From Candidatus Zixiibacteriota bacterium (GTDB lineage Bacteria; Zixibacteria; MSB-5A5; JAABVY01; JAHJOQ01): a stretch of 58,277 nucleotides of DNA. The stretch spans positions 1-58,277 of the forward strand of contig JAHJOQ010000152.1 in NCBI GenBank assembly GCA_018820315.1. The letters are read 5' to 3'. The notes beneath the pieces were generated by a model. It did no database searches. It saw nothing but the letters and a program-made list of their open reading frames with translations, and was not told the DNA's origin. Shown here piece after piece: positions 8,568 through 17,192 of the stretch. Both the position numbers and the translations under genes were made by a program. Positions within the stretch are counted from its first letter, which is position 1. Each line of letters starts with the position of its first letter.

Positions 8568-9818
8568 TCACACCTTCCTGAAATCGATTATCTCACCCGC
8601 AAGCGCCGCTGCCGCGACTGTCGCCGGAGACGCGAGGTAGACGTACGCCTTCTTCGATCCCATACGCCCCTTGAAATTGCGGTTCGCAGTCGAAATGACA
8701 ACTTCATCGGGAGCAGGTACGCCCATATGCGCGCCGAGGCAGGGGCCGCAATTCGAATTAGTGATATACGCACCGGATTCCATGAGTGTCTCGACCGTGC
8801 CGTCTTTCACTGCATCCAGATACACCTGTTGCGACGCTGGCGTCACCTGGAAACGAACGCCTTTCGCGATTTTCTTACCCTTGACCATCGCCGCCGCTAC
8901 GTGAAGATCTTCGAGCCGCGCGTTACAGCACGTTCCAAGGAATGCCATGTTGATCTTCGTGCCCGCGACTTCACTTACAGGTTTGACATTGTCAACCGTG
9001 TGCGGGCATGCCACCTGCGGTTCGAGTTTATTAAGATCGAAATGCAATTCCTGCTCGTATTCGGCGTCGGCGTCGGGTAAGACATTCTCGTATTCACGTC
9101 TTGCGCGACCTTTGAGATAGTCCGCTGTCTTCTGATCTGGCGGGATGATACCGGCCTTGGCTCCCATCTCGACCGACATATTCGAGAATACCATGCGTGA
9201 GTCGAACGACATATCTTTGATAGTCTCTCCGTGGAACTCGACGCATTTGTACAGCGCGCCGTCAGCACCGATCGTGCCGATGATGTGAAGGGTCAGGTCT
9301 TTTGTTGTGATACCCTCCTGAAGGCTACCGTCGAAAGTCATTTTGATTGTCTCCGGGCAGCGCAGCCACAACTGACCGGTGGCCATCACAACCGCCATCT
9401 CCGATCTGCCGATTCCGGCACCGAATGCACCGAGGCATCCGTAGTGTGTAGTGTGCGAGTCCGATCCCACCACCACGCTTCCGGGCGTTATGAATCCCTC
9501 CTCAATTAACACCTGATGGCAAATGCCACGATTGACATCGAAGAAGTTCTTGATTCCCTGCTTCTCCACAAACTCGCGAACGGTCCTGTGATTCTCTGCA
9601 TATTTTTCGGTCGCGGGGGGGGAGCAGTGATCGAGCACGATCACATGGATGTCTGGCCGGGCGACTTCGTCGACGCCTATTTTGTAGAACGTGTTCGAGA
9701 TGTCCGCGGTATTGTCGTGAGACATGGCAATGTCGGGTGCAATCTCCACGATTTCTCCCGGTACAACCTTGCGTCCCGACTTATTAGAAAATATCTTCTC
9801 TGCTATAGTCTGACCCAT
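8568..9818 (-). CDS. LeuC/homoaconitase-family dehydratase large subunit
   Basis: The 416-residue start is chosen at the ATG complementary to 9816-9818, preceded by AAGGAG; an in-frame ATG 22 codons upstream lacks this and lies in the promoter. The protein matches the large subunit of 3-isopropylmalate dehydratase / homoaconitase ([4Fe-4S] hydro-lyases). Visible motifs are 'AMSHDNTA', 'DHCSPP', 'GSDSHTTHYGCLGAFGAGIG' and the cluster ligands in 'GTCCNAR' and 'NCGPCLGAHMG'. The length of about 416 fits the LeuC2/HacA branch. Family members need a small LeuD-type subunit, and none is encoded next to it, so the substrate (isopropylmalate, citramalate-derived or homocitrate) cannot be fixed from context. 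It has a near-perfect promoter of its own. Confidence 0.88.
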   Translation of the reverse strand: MGQTIAEKIFSNKSGRKVVPGEIVEIAPDIAMSHDNTADISNTFYKIGVDEVARPDIHVIVLDHCSPPATEKYAENHRTVREFVEKQGIKNFFDVNRGICHQVLIEEGFITPGSVVVGSDSHTTHYGCLGAFGAGIGRSEMAVVMATGQLWLRCPETIKMTFDGSLQEGITTKDLTLHIIGTIGADGALYKCVEFHGETIKDMSFDSRMVFSNMSVEMGAKAGIIPPDQKTADYLKGRARREYENVLPDADAEYEQELHFDLNKLEPQVACPHTVDNVKPVSEVAGTKINMAFLGTCCNARLEDLHVAAAMVKGKKIAKGVRFQVTPASQQVYLDAVKDGTVETLMESGAYITNSNCGPCLGAHMGVPAPDEVVISTANRNFKGRMGSKKAYVYLASPATVAAAALAGEIIDFRKV

Positions 9819-9840
9819 TGCTTTCTCCTTTGCTGGCTGC

Positions 9841-9869
9841 AATATATATGAGAACTGCCCGAGTGTCAA
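9841..9869 (-). promoter_or_regulatory. Sigma-70-type promoter for the dehydratase
   Basis: On the minus strand TTGACA (complement of 9864-9869), a 17-base spacer and TATATT (complement of 9841-9846) lie just upstream of the ATG at 9818. Confidence 0.8.
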
Positions 9870-9939
9870 TTTCGTTGCATGCATCTTTCGGTGTGTAGAC
9901 TATTTATCGGGGAATTCGAAAATCGTGTCAGCCGGGGCT

Positions 9940-9967
9940 TTGAAATCAGGGCTACTTGTGCTACATT
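9940..9967 (+). promoter_or_regulatory. Putative promoter for the TPR-protease gene
   Basis: TTGAAA (9940-9945), a 16-base spacer and TACATT (9962-9967) lie 25 bases before the ATG at 9993. Confidence 0.45.
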
Positions 9968-9992
9968 GTCTGGCGATATTGATCGGAGTACT

Positions 9993-11489
9993 ATGTTGAG
10001 AACATCGATTTTCATTCTGTTTGCGTTCATGCTATCTGTTCTGGCGGGTACATCGGGGATAGCTGCCGATGAAATTGACCGGCTCTATTATGAGATGGAC
10101 TATGACAGTGTAATCGCACTCCTTGAAGAGAAACCGACCGATAGCCTGGTTCTTAACGATAGACTTGTTCTTCTGGAGAGCCGGGCTCGTTCCGGACATG
10201 GCCACCAAGCTCTTGCTCAAATAGATGGCATCGTAGATCTTTTCCCACGTAATGACACAATCTACACTGCTGCAGCGATAGTATATCATTCCGTCGGGCG
10301 CTTTACAAAGGCGCAAGAATTCATCAAATGGGCGCTCAGGATGAATCCGGACAACTTCAAAGCTCTCCACGAGCATGCGATGCTGTCACTCCATACCGGC
10401 GATTGCGAGGATGCGGACAGCTGTCTCTCGGAGGCAATCGCCAGGCGCCCGGATCTTGAATCGACGACCTTCTGCACATGGACCGCATCTGAGATATACA
10501 GAGCCTGTCTTTTTGCTGAGTCATCGAGTATTATCTACAAAGACCGGGCGGAGCGATTCGACAGTCTTGGTGATAGGGCAGAAGCCGGAAACTGTCGCAA
10601 GACATCGGAGATGCACAGCCAGTTGATAGGGCGCGATATGTTTAGCATAGAAACCGATTCTGACAAAGTCGTCCTGCCCCTTGTCGATTTCGAAGAGGGG
10701 TCATCACACAAATGCCTGGTGCTGACAATCGATGGCAAGGATTACCTCGTGTTGCTCGATACCGGCAACGCGGCTGCCTGGACTATTCACAGCAATGATC
10801 TACGGAGGAAGCTGATCTCTCTGTCGGGTGGCTTCACATCATCGAGGACAGGCCTTGACAATCGCGGCACGGCGAGTCAGAATATCGTAACCGACAGCAT
10901 CGTGATCGGCAATGTCAAGTTTCGAAATCTTGTCGGACTCTTTTTCAGGAAGCCTTCAGAGCACTACTATGACGCGAATCTCAATCCTTTCTGGATTCGT
11001 GACCATGTCGTAACGATAGACTTAGCCAGGAATGAGCTCATTTTGAGATCCAAGGAGAGGTTCGAATCGGATATGGCGACTGTGCCGAGATCGTCGATCA
11101 CACGACTCCCATGTTATGGCTACGACCGCCCGTATGTGCCGGTTATGATTAACAGCAGTGCTGTAGGCATGGCGCTCATCGAGACCGGTGCCCAGGACAT
11201 CAGCCTGAGGCGTGAATTTGCCGACTTCATGGGGCTGCAATATTCGGAGAGGATTATTACCGACACTGACGGCAAAGAACACATTGTCGGAACGGCAGAA
11301 GTTCAGGCTCAGGTCGGGGAGTTTTCGTTTTATCGACCCTCGGCGTGGATCTGGCCAATGAGATTCCACAACAAGATTACCGGTGTTTATGATCATATCA
11401 TGATCGGACCGCTCGCTCTTGAAGGTCAGTTCGTGCTCTCGTTTGATCCATTTGCCCGGACGGCGATTCTTCAGAAATATACCGAGTGA
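9993..11489 (+). CDS. Exported TPR and aspartyl-protease-like protein
   Basis: The 498-residue form starts at the ATG preceded by GGAG and opens with a signal-like hydrophobic segment (residues 1-24, 'GIAADE'); an upstream in-frame ATG would bury this signal. Residues 30-215 look like degenerate tetratricopeptide helices ('FTKAQEFIKWALRMNPDNFKAL'). Residues 220-498 resemble a pepsin/retropepsin-like fold: 'VLLDTGNAAAWTI' around 256-258 carries the canonical D-T-G, and 'ALIETGAQDISL' around 397-399 sits where a second lobe's D-T-G would be, with Asp replaced by Glu. The protein is probably periplasmic. Whether it is proteolytic is unclear because the second catalytic motif is altered. No partner gene is evident. 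Confidence 0.78.
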   Translation: MLRTSIFILFAFMLSVLAGTSGIAADEIDRLYYEMDYDSVIALLEEKPTDSLVLNDRLVLLESRARSGHGHQALAQIDGIVDLFPRNDTIYTAAAIVYHSVGRFTKAQEFIKWALRMNPDNFKALHEHAMLSLHTGDCEDADSCLSEAIARRPDLESTTFCTWTASEIYRACLFAESSSIIYKDRAERFDSLGDRAEAGNCRKTSEMHSQLIGRDMFSIETDSDKVVLPLVDFEEGSSHKCLVLTIDGKDYLVLLDTGNAAAWTIHSNDLRRKLISLSGGFTSSRTGLDNRGTASQNIVTDSIVIGNVKFRNLVGLFFRKPSEHYYDANLNPFWIRDHVVTIDLARNELILRSKERFESDMATVPRSSITRLPCYGYDRPYVPVMINSSAVGMALIETGAQDISLRREFADFMGLQYSERIITDTDGKEHIVGTAEVQAQVGEFSFYRPSAWIWPMRFHNKITGVYDHIMIGPLALEGQFVLSFDPFARTAILQKYTE

Positions 11490-11565
11490 TTTGGATGCGT
11501 CAGTTTTTGCTTGATCTATCGCAACGCAGCTTTGATATTTCGACTCAACACTTGAGAGCGACAGT

Positions 11566-12948
11566 ATGAGCATCTTCGATAGCCCCGCAAAGAAATCCGC
11601 GCTTCTGGTTTTCACTCTGACATCGCTTCTGACGCCATTTATGGCGGCATCGATTAACATCGCCCTTCCGCAGATTGGTGAGTATTTCGCTATAGATGCT
11701 GTCCTGCTGAGCTGGGTGGCAACGTCATTCCTGCTTACCGCAGCGATGTTCCTGGTTCCGTTTGGGAGAATGGCGGACATTTACGGTCGCAAGAAAATAT
11801 TCACTATTGGTATCTTGGCGTACACGCTTTTTTCGCTGGCGTGCGGGTTATCGACCTCTGTCACAATGCTGATTGTGTTCCGAGTCCTGCAGGGAATTGG
11901 CAGCGCGATGATCTTCGGAACCGGTATAGCAATCCTGACATCTGTCTTTCCGGCGGACGAGAGAGGGCAGGTGCTCGGCATAAACGTAGCAGCAGTCTAT
12001 TTCGGCTTATCCGCAGGGCCGTTTTTCGGGGGACTGCTGACCGAACACCTCGGTTGGCGGAGTGTATTCTATGTGAACGTACCCGTCGGGATTCTGATTG
12101 TCCTGATAGTTCTCTGGCGGTTGAGAGGTGAGTGGGCGGAGGCGAAAGGAGAGAGGTTCGACCTTTTCGGATCGTTCATCTACTGCATCTCTCTTGTTCT
12201 CATCATGTACGGCTTCTCATTGCTGCCAAATCTTCCCGGTTTCTGGTTCATTGCCGCTGGAATCGCGGCTGTGCTCCTGTTTGTGTGGTGGGAGCTGCGT
12301 GTCGAAAGTCCTGTATTCAATATGAATCTGTTCAGAAAGAACAGCGTATTCGCTCTTTCAAATCTTGCGGCACTCGTGAACTACGCCGCAACATACGCGG
12401 TCACGTTCCTGCTCAGTCTATATCTTCAATATATCAAGGGCTTCGGAGCTGAGAGCGCTGGAATCATACTGGTTTCGCGACCGATTGTGATGGCTGTGAC
12501 ATCTGTGTTTGCCGGGCGGCTTTCTGACAGGATCGAGCCGAGAGTGGTGGCGTCGATTGGCATGGCGCTCGTCACGGTCGGCCTTGTGTTGCTAATCCCA
12601 ATCGGCAGTTCAACTTCGCTTGGGTTTATCATCACCGCCCTAATGATACTCGGTCTCGGGTTCGGGCTTTTTTCGTCACCGAATATGAACGCAATTATGG
12701 GTTCAGTCGAACGCAAGTACTACGGCGTGGCATCGGGGACTGCCGGCACGATGCGCCTTCTGGGACAGATGTTCTCGATGGGCATTGCGACGTTACTGTT
12801 TGCGGTGTATATCGGACGGGTCCCGATCACACCATCAAACCACGATGTATTCCTAAGCAGTGTCCGGGCAGCATTCGTGATCTTCTCAGCACTCTGTTTC
12901 GCAGGTATTTTCGCTTCGCTGGCGAGGGGGAAGCTTAGAGGAAGGTAG
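11566..12948 (+). CDS. MFS drug-exporter-type transporter (DHA2-like)
   Basis: This 460-residue polytopic membrane protein has around 14 hydrophobic segments. It carries major facilitator signatures: 'FGRMADIYGRKKIF' between helices 2 and 3 (motif A) and 'RVLQGIGSAMIFGTGIAILTSVFPADERGQ' split over helices 4 and 5. The helix 5 region 'AAVYFGLSAGPFFGG' resembles motif C of drug:proton antiporters. The family exports hydrophobic compounds using the proton gradient; the substrate cannot be read from sequence. It starts at ATG, 76 bases after the preceding gene, with only a weak GAGAG ribosome site. No regulator or membrane-fusion partner lies next to it. Confidence 0.88.
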   Translation: MSIFDSPAKKSALLVFTLTSLLTPFMAASINIALPQIGEYFAIDAVLLSWVATSFLLTAAMFLVPFGRMADIYGRKKIFTIGILAYTLFSLACGLSTSVTMLIVFRVLQGIGSAMIFGTGIAILTSVFPADERGQVLGINVAAVYFGLSAGPFFGGLLTEHLGWRSVFYVNVPVGILIVLIVLWRLRGEWAEAKGERFDLFGSFIYCISLVLIMYGFSLLPNLPGFWFIAAGIAAVLLFVWWELRVESPVFNMNLFRKNSVFALSNLAALVNYAATYAVTFLLSLYLQYIKGFGAESAGIILVSRPIVMAVTSVFAGRLSDRIEPRVVASIGMALVTVGLVLLIPIGSSTSLGFIITALMILGLGFGLFSSPNMNAIMGSVERKYYGVASGTAGTMRLLGQMFSMGIATLLFAVYIGRVPITPSNHDVFLSSVRAAFVIFSALCFAGIFASLARGKLRGR

Positions 12949-12991
12949 AGCAACATCTCATAGCGGAGCAGGTGGCTCGGCCTCTCCATCT

Positions 12992-13140
12992 TCATATCTT
13001 CCTGCAAACCAGCAACCCCTTGCCAATCGGCACCACCAGCGAATCGACGCGATCATCCGATTCGGCGTGATCTATGACCGTCTGAAGCGTTTCCCGATGG
13101 CTGATGTCGACATCTGTCCCCCACGGAATGCCGGAGAGTA
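12992..13140 (-). pseudogene. C-terminal remnant of an O-methyltransferase-like gene
   Basis: About 48 codons on the minus strand end like the last strand-helix-strand of class I SAM-dependent O-methyltransferases. The tail '[20 protein letters not shown]' corresponds to the family's 'R(V)ES.LLPIGDGL...RK', preceded by 'WGTDVD...RETL' (family: 'W.G.V.D...DT'). The SAM-binding core is absent. Upstream the frame runs into a REP-like sequence at 13144, so the gene appears cut by repeat accumulation. This is recognition by eye over a short stretch. Confidence 0.45.
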
Positions 13141-13143
13141 GGC

Positions 13144-13171
13144 ATGACCGCTCCGCTTCGCTCGCAATTGA
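13144..13171. repeat. Degenerate 'GAGCGAAGCG' REP-like element
   Basis: The minus strand reads TTGCGAGCGAAGCGGAGCGG, close to the 'ATTGCGAGCGAAGCG' repeats scattered in intergenic regions of many bacteria. A better copy lies at 13329. Confidence 0.4.
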
Positions 13172-13255
13172 CGGCGTTTGGGGTTTTTCAACAAGCCCTG
13201 CAATCGTCATCTCTGAGAGAATCCTTTCAGTCTCGGCTTCTCACAACGAACTTCC

Positions 13256-13319
13256 GCGCTGTCAGGAATCCTATCCTGCCCGATCTCTTCAACTGTCAGG
13301 AAGGGATTCCTGACAGCGC
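13256..13319. repeat. Long inverted repeat
   Basis: A perfect 16-bp inverted pair (13256-13271 and 13304-13319; arm GCGCTGTCAGGAATCC) is separated by 32 bases. The right part (13293-13320) also forms a shorter hairpin nearly identical to that at 2533-2560, which marks it as a second copy of a dispersed intergenic element. Confidence 0.7.
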
Positions 13320-13328
13320 AGGGTTGGA

Positions 13329-13360
13329 GATCGCCACGTCGCTTCGCTCCTCGCGATGAC
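13329..13360. repeat. 'GAGGAGCGAAGCGACGTGGC' type intergenic repeat
   Basis: Read on the minus strand, this is the widespread 'GTCATCGCGAGGAGCGAAGCGACGTGGCGATC' type of REP-like unit (split here: GTCATCGCGAGGAGC + GAAGCGACGTGGCGATC). With 13144 and 13256 it fills a 670-base non-coding stretch (12949-13617). TCAACAAGCCC is also repeated directly at about 13187 and 13386. No open gene is apparent in the stretch beyond the methyltransferase remnant. Confidence 0.6.
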
Positions 13361-13508
13361 GCTGCTTCACAGCATCGGGACTTTATCAACAAGCCCGAAG
13401 GCGGGAATCCATTGGCAGCAGCGCCAGAAGCATGACAACGTGCGGGGCGTACCCACCCCCGGGAGTGGATTGGCGGCATTTATTCCTTGGTCAGGCAAGA
13501 AAAGCTCT

Positions 13509-13537
13509 TGAAATGTCTGGCAGGATTGTTTATTCTC
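13509..13537 (+). promoter_or_regulatory. Promoter for the GlpX-like gene
   Basis: TTGAAA (13509-13514), a 17-base spacer and TATTCT (13532-13537) lie 80 bases upstream of the ATG at 13618. Confidence 0.6.
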
Positions 13538-13617
13538 GATCAGGCAGTTACTGCATTCAATTGCCCATAACAGGGAAAGGGAACTGCCCTGAATCCGCAC
13601 AGCAATTGAGGTGAGAG

Positions 13618-15297
13618 ATGAGCGATGATCTCAGATTCAATATAGGCGACCAAAGGCTTTCGTATCAGGGAGGCAAGGAAGTCCGCCAGTATACTCATGA
13701 GAACATTATGGAGTTTAATCAGAGGCATCATTCTGTTCTCTCGAAATATTCCCTCGAGTTGGTCGGGAATGCTGTCACGACGATAGATGGTAGAATCAAC
13801 AACAGATCGAACCTGGGAGCGCTACGCAACCGTCAGCTTCGGGAAGCTGTGAAGCTGTCTGCGGCTTTGTCGGCAATGGCTGTCGGGCTTCATGGGTTTG
13901 GAAGCTGGAAGAATGTCCCAGAAGCGGAGCAGACCAACGATAAGAAAAACGAACTCAAACGTGCGAATGACAGGACTGCGGCACAGATAATGGCTGAAGT
14001 GCTTCAGACAACGACCGAGTCTCTTCCCGTCGGCGAAGAGGTCGTGATCGAGTCGACCATCACCGAGGGTGTGCGGGTTAAGCCGGGTAAAGAGGCAGGT
14101 GGCAATCCTACGATAGCTGTCGGCGCTCTTTTTGGCAAGAAAGAGCACAGATCCACGTACGGGCTGAAGATGCCGGAATCAGTCACTCTGTTGACAATGG
14201 GGAATGATGTCGTTGAGGGAACAGGCAAGTCGGTTGCGGGCCAGCATTCGAGCATGACCACGCTTTTCATCAGTGAATCAGGTGTCAAGCGGCATCTGCC
14301 CGATATTTATGTGCAACGCTGGATGTCCGGTGCTTACTTCGAAGAGTTTGATCCTCGCGAAGCGAGTGTGATCGATGCTGCTGAAGTGATTGCAAAAGCC
14401 TATGGCATGTCCGGCATCGACAAACTATCGGCGTTTTTCCTCAACCGTAAGCGCCATCATCCGGCAATGGATGATCTGAACGCAAATGGTGTCGCGACAC
14501 CGTTTGATCAAGATGGCGATCTATTTCCATCGATTCTTCTCGGGCTGGACGGCCTCAAGTTTCCGAACGGCAGAGGCCTCCATTCTATGATAGGGGAAAT
14601 CGGCGGTTCAGCCGAATGGGCCGTTGGGGTGTTGCCATTGATTTGGCGCGGCGGCCAGGCCATAGGCATGCTGACCAGTCAGTCGTCGCTTACTAAACCG
14701 AATATGACTCCGGAGAAACTCTGGGCCGAGCGATTCCACTACACCGAGGATGAGTTTATACAGATTCAGGACGGGCGATTCGAGCACAAGCCGTACTTTA
14801 CGGTAAAGGATATAATGGAAGATCCGTTCGCGGGTGGAATTGCGGCATTCGGAGCCATATCCGACAACTACTTCTATCCCGACATGAAAGGCGTGACGTG
14901 CGATCGGGATAAAGACCTCGCTCACGTGAATGTTTTCATCGTAAATTCACTTGGCGTAATGGAGCTGTGGTCGATGACATTCAAATGTCTCAAGGGCATC
15001 GATTGTTCGATTGAGAAGATGGTTTCTCCCAAAGAGATGATCGAGGATCTCAGAGGATCAGAACTGATGAGTACTATCACTGAAATGCTTGCTGACGAAA
15101 ATATGCGGAAACGGTTCAGGATCTTCTTCAACAATGAGTACTACCCCGCGCTGATTCCGGTTCGTGACAAGATGGTGCTTCTACACCGCACGATCGACGC
15201 GCTCATAGAACGAAAAGCTCTCGCTGAAGTGGATAGAGAAATCACCAGCATAGTCGAGGATGTTGCATCGGATTGGTTCATTAGGGCTGAATCTTGA
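13618..15297 (+). CDS. Divergent class II fructose-bisphosphatase (GlpX)-like protein
   Basis: The 559-residue protein starts at ATG after GAGGTGAG. Its centre is collinear by eye with GlpX, the inositol-phosphatase-fold class II FBPase. 'DVVEGT' (197-202) matches GlpX 'DPIEGT', which supplies two metal ligands. 'DQDGDLFPSIL' (297-307) matches 'PDGDVAASIL'. 'HSMIGEIGGSAEW' (322-334) matches 'GIGGAPEG', whose Glu is the third ligand. 'FAGGIAAFGAISDNYF' corresponds to the C-terminal 'FSATGIT.GDLL'. Canonical GlpX is about 320-340 residues; this protein has roughly 75 extra at the N terminus, a longer insert before the metal site and a C-terminal extension of about 90. The substrate may be a sugar bisphosphate or something else. 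It is followed by a PruA-type gene with its own promoter. Confidence 0.62.
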   Translation: MSDDLRFNIGDQRLSYQGGKEVRQYTHENIMEFNQRHHSVLSKYSLELVGNAVTTIDGRINNRSNLGALRNRQLREAVKLSAALSAMAVGLHGFGSWKNVPEAEQTNDKKNELKRANDRTAAQIMAEVLQTTTESLPVGEEVVIESTITEGVRVKPGKEAGGNPTIAVGALFGKKEHRSTYGLKMPESVTLLTMGNDVVEGTGKSVAGQHSSMTTLFISESGVKRHLPDIYVQRWMSGAYFEEFDPREASVIDAAEVIAKAYGMSGIDKLSAFFLNRKRHHPAMDDLNANGVATPFDQDGDLFPSILLGLDGLKFPNGRGLHSMIGEIGGSAEWAVGVLPLIWRGGQAIGMLTSQSSLTKPNMTPEKLWAERFHYTEDEFIQIQDGRFEHKPYFTVKDIMEDPFAGGIAAFGAISDNYFYPDMKGVTCDRDKDLAHVNVFIVNSLGVMELWSMTFKCLKGIDCSIEKMVSPKEMIEDLRGSELMSTITEMLADENMRKRFRIFFNNEYYPALIPVRDKMVLLHRTIDALIERKALAEVDREITSIVEDVASDWFIRAES

Positions 15298-15441
15298 TAC
15301 CTGCTTTCCGTAATAAGCCATAGAGCAGGAGTACCCCCGCTCCTGCCATTTGTAATCGCCAGCAGGCGTCTTGGAGAGATTTGCTTTACTCTATGTCTGA
15401 TTGTCACTTATCTCTTCACCACGTCGATTTTCACGTATCAC

Positions 15442-15468
15442 TTGACAGTCCGCGGCATTTGATATAAA
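15442..15468 (+). promoter_or_regulatory. Promoter for the PruA-type gene
   Basis: TTGACA (15442-15447) is followed after a short 15-base spacer by TATAAA (15463-15468). It lies 57 bases before the GTG start at 15526. Confidence 0.55.
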
Positions 15469-15525
15469 TAGGCTCAGTGTTTTGTATCGTATATTCGGTT
15501 TGCTTGATAAATAACGGAGGTCAGA

Positions 15526-17145
15526 GTGGGTAATTTCAGAATTCCATACCCGAAAAATGAGCCGATTCATAGTTATGCGCCCGGCTCTCCCGAGAGAAAG
15601 AAACTCGAGGATGCGATAGAGAAGTTGAAATCTCAAAAAGCCGACATTCCGATGGTGATAAACGGCGAAGAGATAAGAGTCGGCATTCCTATTAAGATCA
15701 CTGCCCCACACGATCATAGCTTAGTGCTCGGTCAGAATTATCAGGGGGGAGCGGAGCAGGTTGCCGCAGCAGTCAAAGCTGCTATGGACGCCAAACAGAT
15801 GTGGTCTGCGATGCCTGCGTGGGAGCGTGCTTCGGTATTCCTGAAAGCCGCAGACCTGCTGGCGGGACCGTATCGGTATATCATGAATGCAGCGACCATG
15901 CTGACTCACTCGAAGAATGCATTTCAGGCCGAAATCGACTGCGTCTGCGAGCTTGTCGATTTCTTCAGGTTCAACGCTTACTACATGCAGATGATTTATG
16001 ACCAGCAACCGGACAGCTCTCCGACCATGTGGAATCGTCTCGACTACAGGCCGCTCGAAGGATTCGTATTCGCGGTGACGCCATTCAATTTCGTGTCGAT
16101 TGCCGGAAATCTTCCCTCCGCGCCGGCAATCATGGGAAATACTACAGTCTGGAAACCGGCATCTTCGGTGGTGTATACTGCATACATTATCATGCAGATA
16201 TTCAAAGAAGCGGGTCTTCCGAATGGTGTGATTAACATGGTCACCGCGCGGGGCGCTGACATTGGCAAACTCGTTCTTGAGAATCCCGATCTCGGTGGCA
16301 TTCATTTCACCGGCAGCACGGGCGTGTTTCAGTCAATGTGGAAGACAGTCGGCGCGAATATCGCAAACTACAAGTCTTATCCGAGAATCGTCGGCGAAAC
16401 CGGCGGCAAGGATTTCGTGTTTGTTCACAATTCCGCGGATATCAGTCAAACCGTCACAGCGCTGGTGCGTGGCGCATTTGAATATCAGGGGCAGAAATGC
16501 TCGGCAGCTTCACGCGCTTATATTCCGAAATCGATCTGGCCGGCTCTGAAGGACAGTCTCCTATCCCAGGTCGGCAGTCTAAAGATGGGTGATCCGACAG
16601 ATTTCAAGAATTTCTTCAACGCAATAATCGATAAGTCGGCATACGACAGCATCGTCGAATACGTCGACTACGCCAACGGATCGAGCGACTGTGAGGTTCT
16701 CTGTGGGGGGAAATACGATGATTCCAAGGGGCATTTCATCGAACCGACAGTTGTTCTCGCGAAAGATCCTCATTTCAAGCTGATGGAAGAGGAGATTTTC
16801 GGGCCGGTGCTGACCCTGTACGTCTATGATGATGCCAAGTTCACCGAAACACTGCATATCTGTGATGAGACTTCGCCCTACGCTCTGACTGGCGCGATTT
16901 TCTCGAGAGAGAGAGCTCCTATCGAGGAGGCAATCAAGATCCTGCGCAATGCTGCCGGGAATTTCTATATCAATGACAAGCCGACCGGAGCAGTCGTAGG
17001 GCAGCAGCCGTTCGGAGGCGCGCGGGCATCGGGAACGAACGATAAAGCGGGAAGTTTCCTCAATATGATTCGGTGGGCGTCGCCGATGACAATAAAAGAG
17101 ACTTTTGTACCACCGACCGATTACAGATATCCGTTTATGGGATAA
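15526..17145 (+). CDS. pruA: L-glutamate gamma-semialdehyde (P5C) dehydrogenase
   Basis: This 539-residue aldehyde dehydrogenase starts at GTG behind a strong CGGAGG. The long N-terminal part ('NGEEIRVGIPIKITAPHDHS') and the overall length match the stand-alone P5C dehydrogenase (ALDH4/PruA group 1), which oxidises glutamate semialdehyde to glutamate with NAD+. Visible motifs are 'FVFAVTPFNFVSIAGN', 'GNTTVWKPAS' (NAD site), 'IHFTGSTGVF', 'GETGGKDF' and the catalytic Cys in 'YQGQKCSAASR'. Then come 'EEIFGPVL' and 'QPFGGARASGTNDKAG'. In proline catabolism it would act after PutA/PRODH, but no proline dehydrogenase is in the window. Confidence 0.92.
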   Translation: MGNFRIPYPKNEPIHSYAPGSPERKKLEDAIEKLKSQKADIPMVINGEEIRVGIPIKITAPHDHSLVLGQNYQGGAEQVAAAVKAAMDAKQMWSAMPAWERASVFLKAADLLAGPYRYIMNAATMLTHSKNAFQAEIDCVCELVDFFRFNAYYMQMIYDQQPDSSPTMWNRLDYRPLEGFVFAVTPFNFVSIAGNLPSAPAIMGNTTVWKPASSVVYTAYIIMQIFKEAGLPNGVINMVTARGADIGKLVLENPDLGGIHFTGSTGVFQSMWKTVGANIANYKSYPRIVGETGGKDFVFVHNSADISQTVTALVRGAFEYQGQKCSAASRAYIPKSIWPALKDSLLSQVGSLKMGDPTDFKNFFNAIIDKSAYDSIVEYVDYANGSSDCEVLCGGKYDDSKGHFIEPTVVLAKDPHFKLMEEEIFGPVLTLYVYDDAKFTETLHICDETSPYALTGAIFSRERAPIEEAIKILRNAAGNFYINDKPTGAVVGQQPFGGARASGTNDKAGSFLNMIRWASPMTIKETFVPPTDYRYPFMG

Positions 17146-17192
17146 TCCGGCAGTTTATGGATGCAGGCGCGGACTATCAGAGAGGCAATCTC

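Noticed and set aside
8466-9080. 204-codon plus-strand frame over the end of the LeuC-type gene
   Set aside because: Antisense shadow of a gene with intact family motifs and its own promoter; it also runs across the hairpin at 8481.
9819-9884. Upstream in-frame ATG for the LeuC-type gene (22 extra residues)
   Set aside because: It would begin inside the promoter (9841-9869); the downstream ATG has a good ribosome site and starts at the family's normal N terminus.
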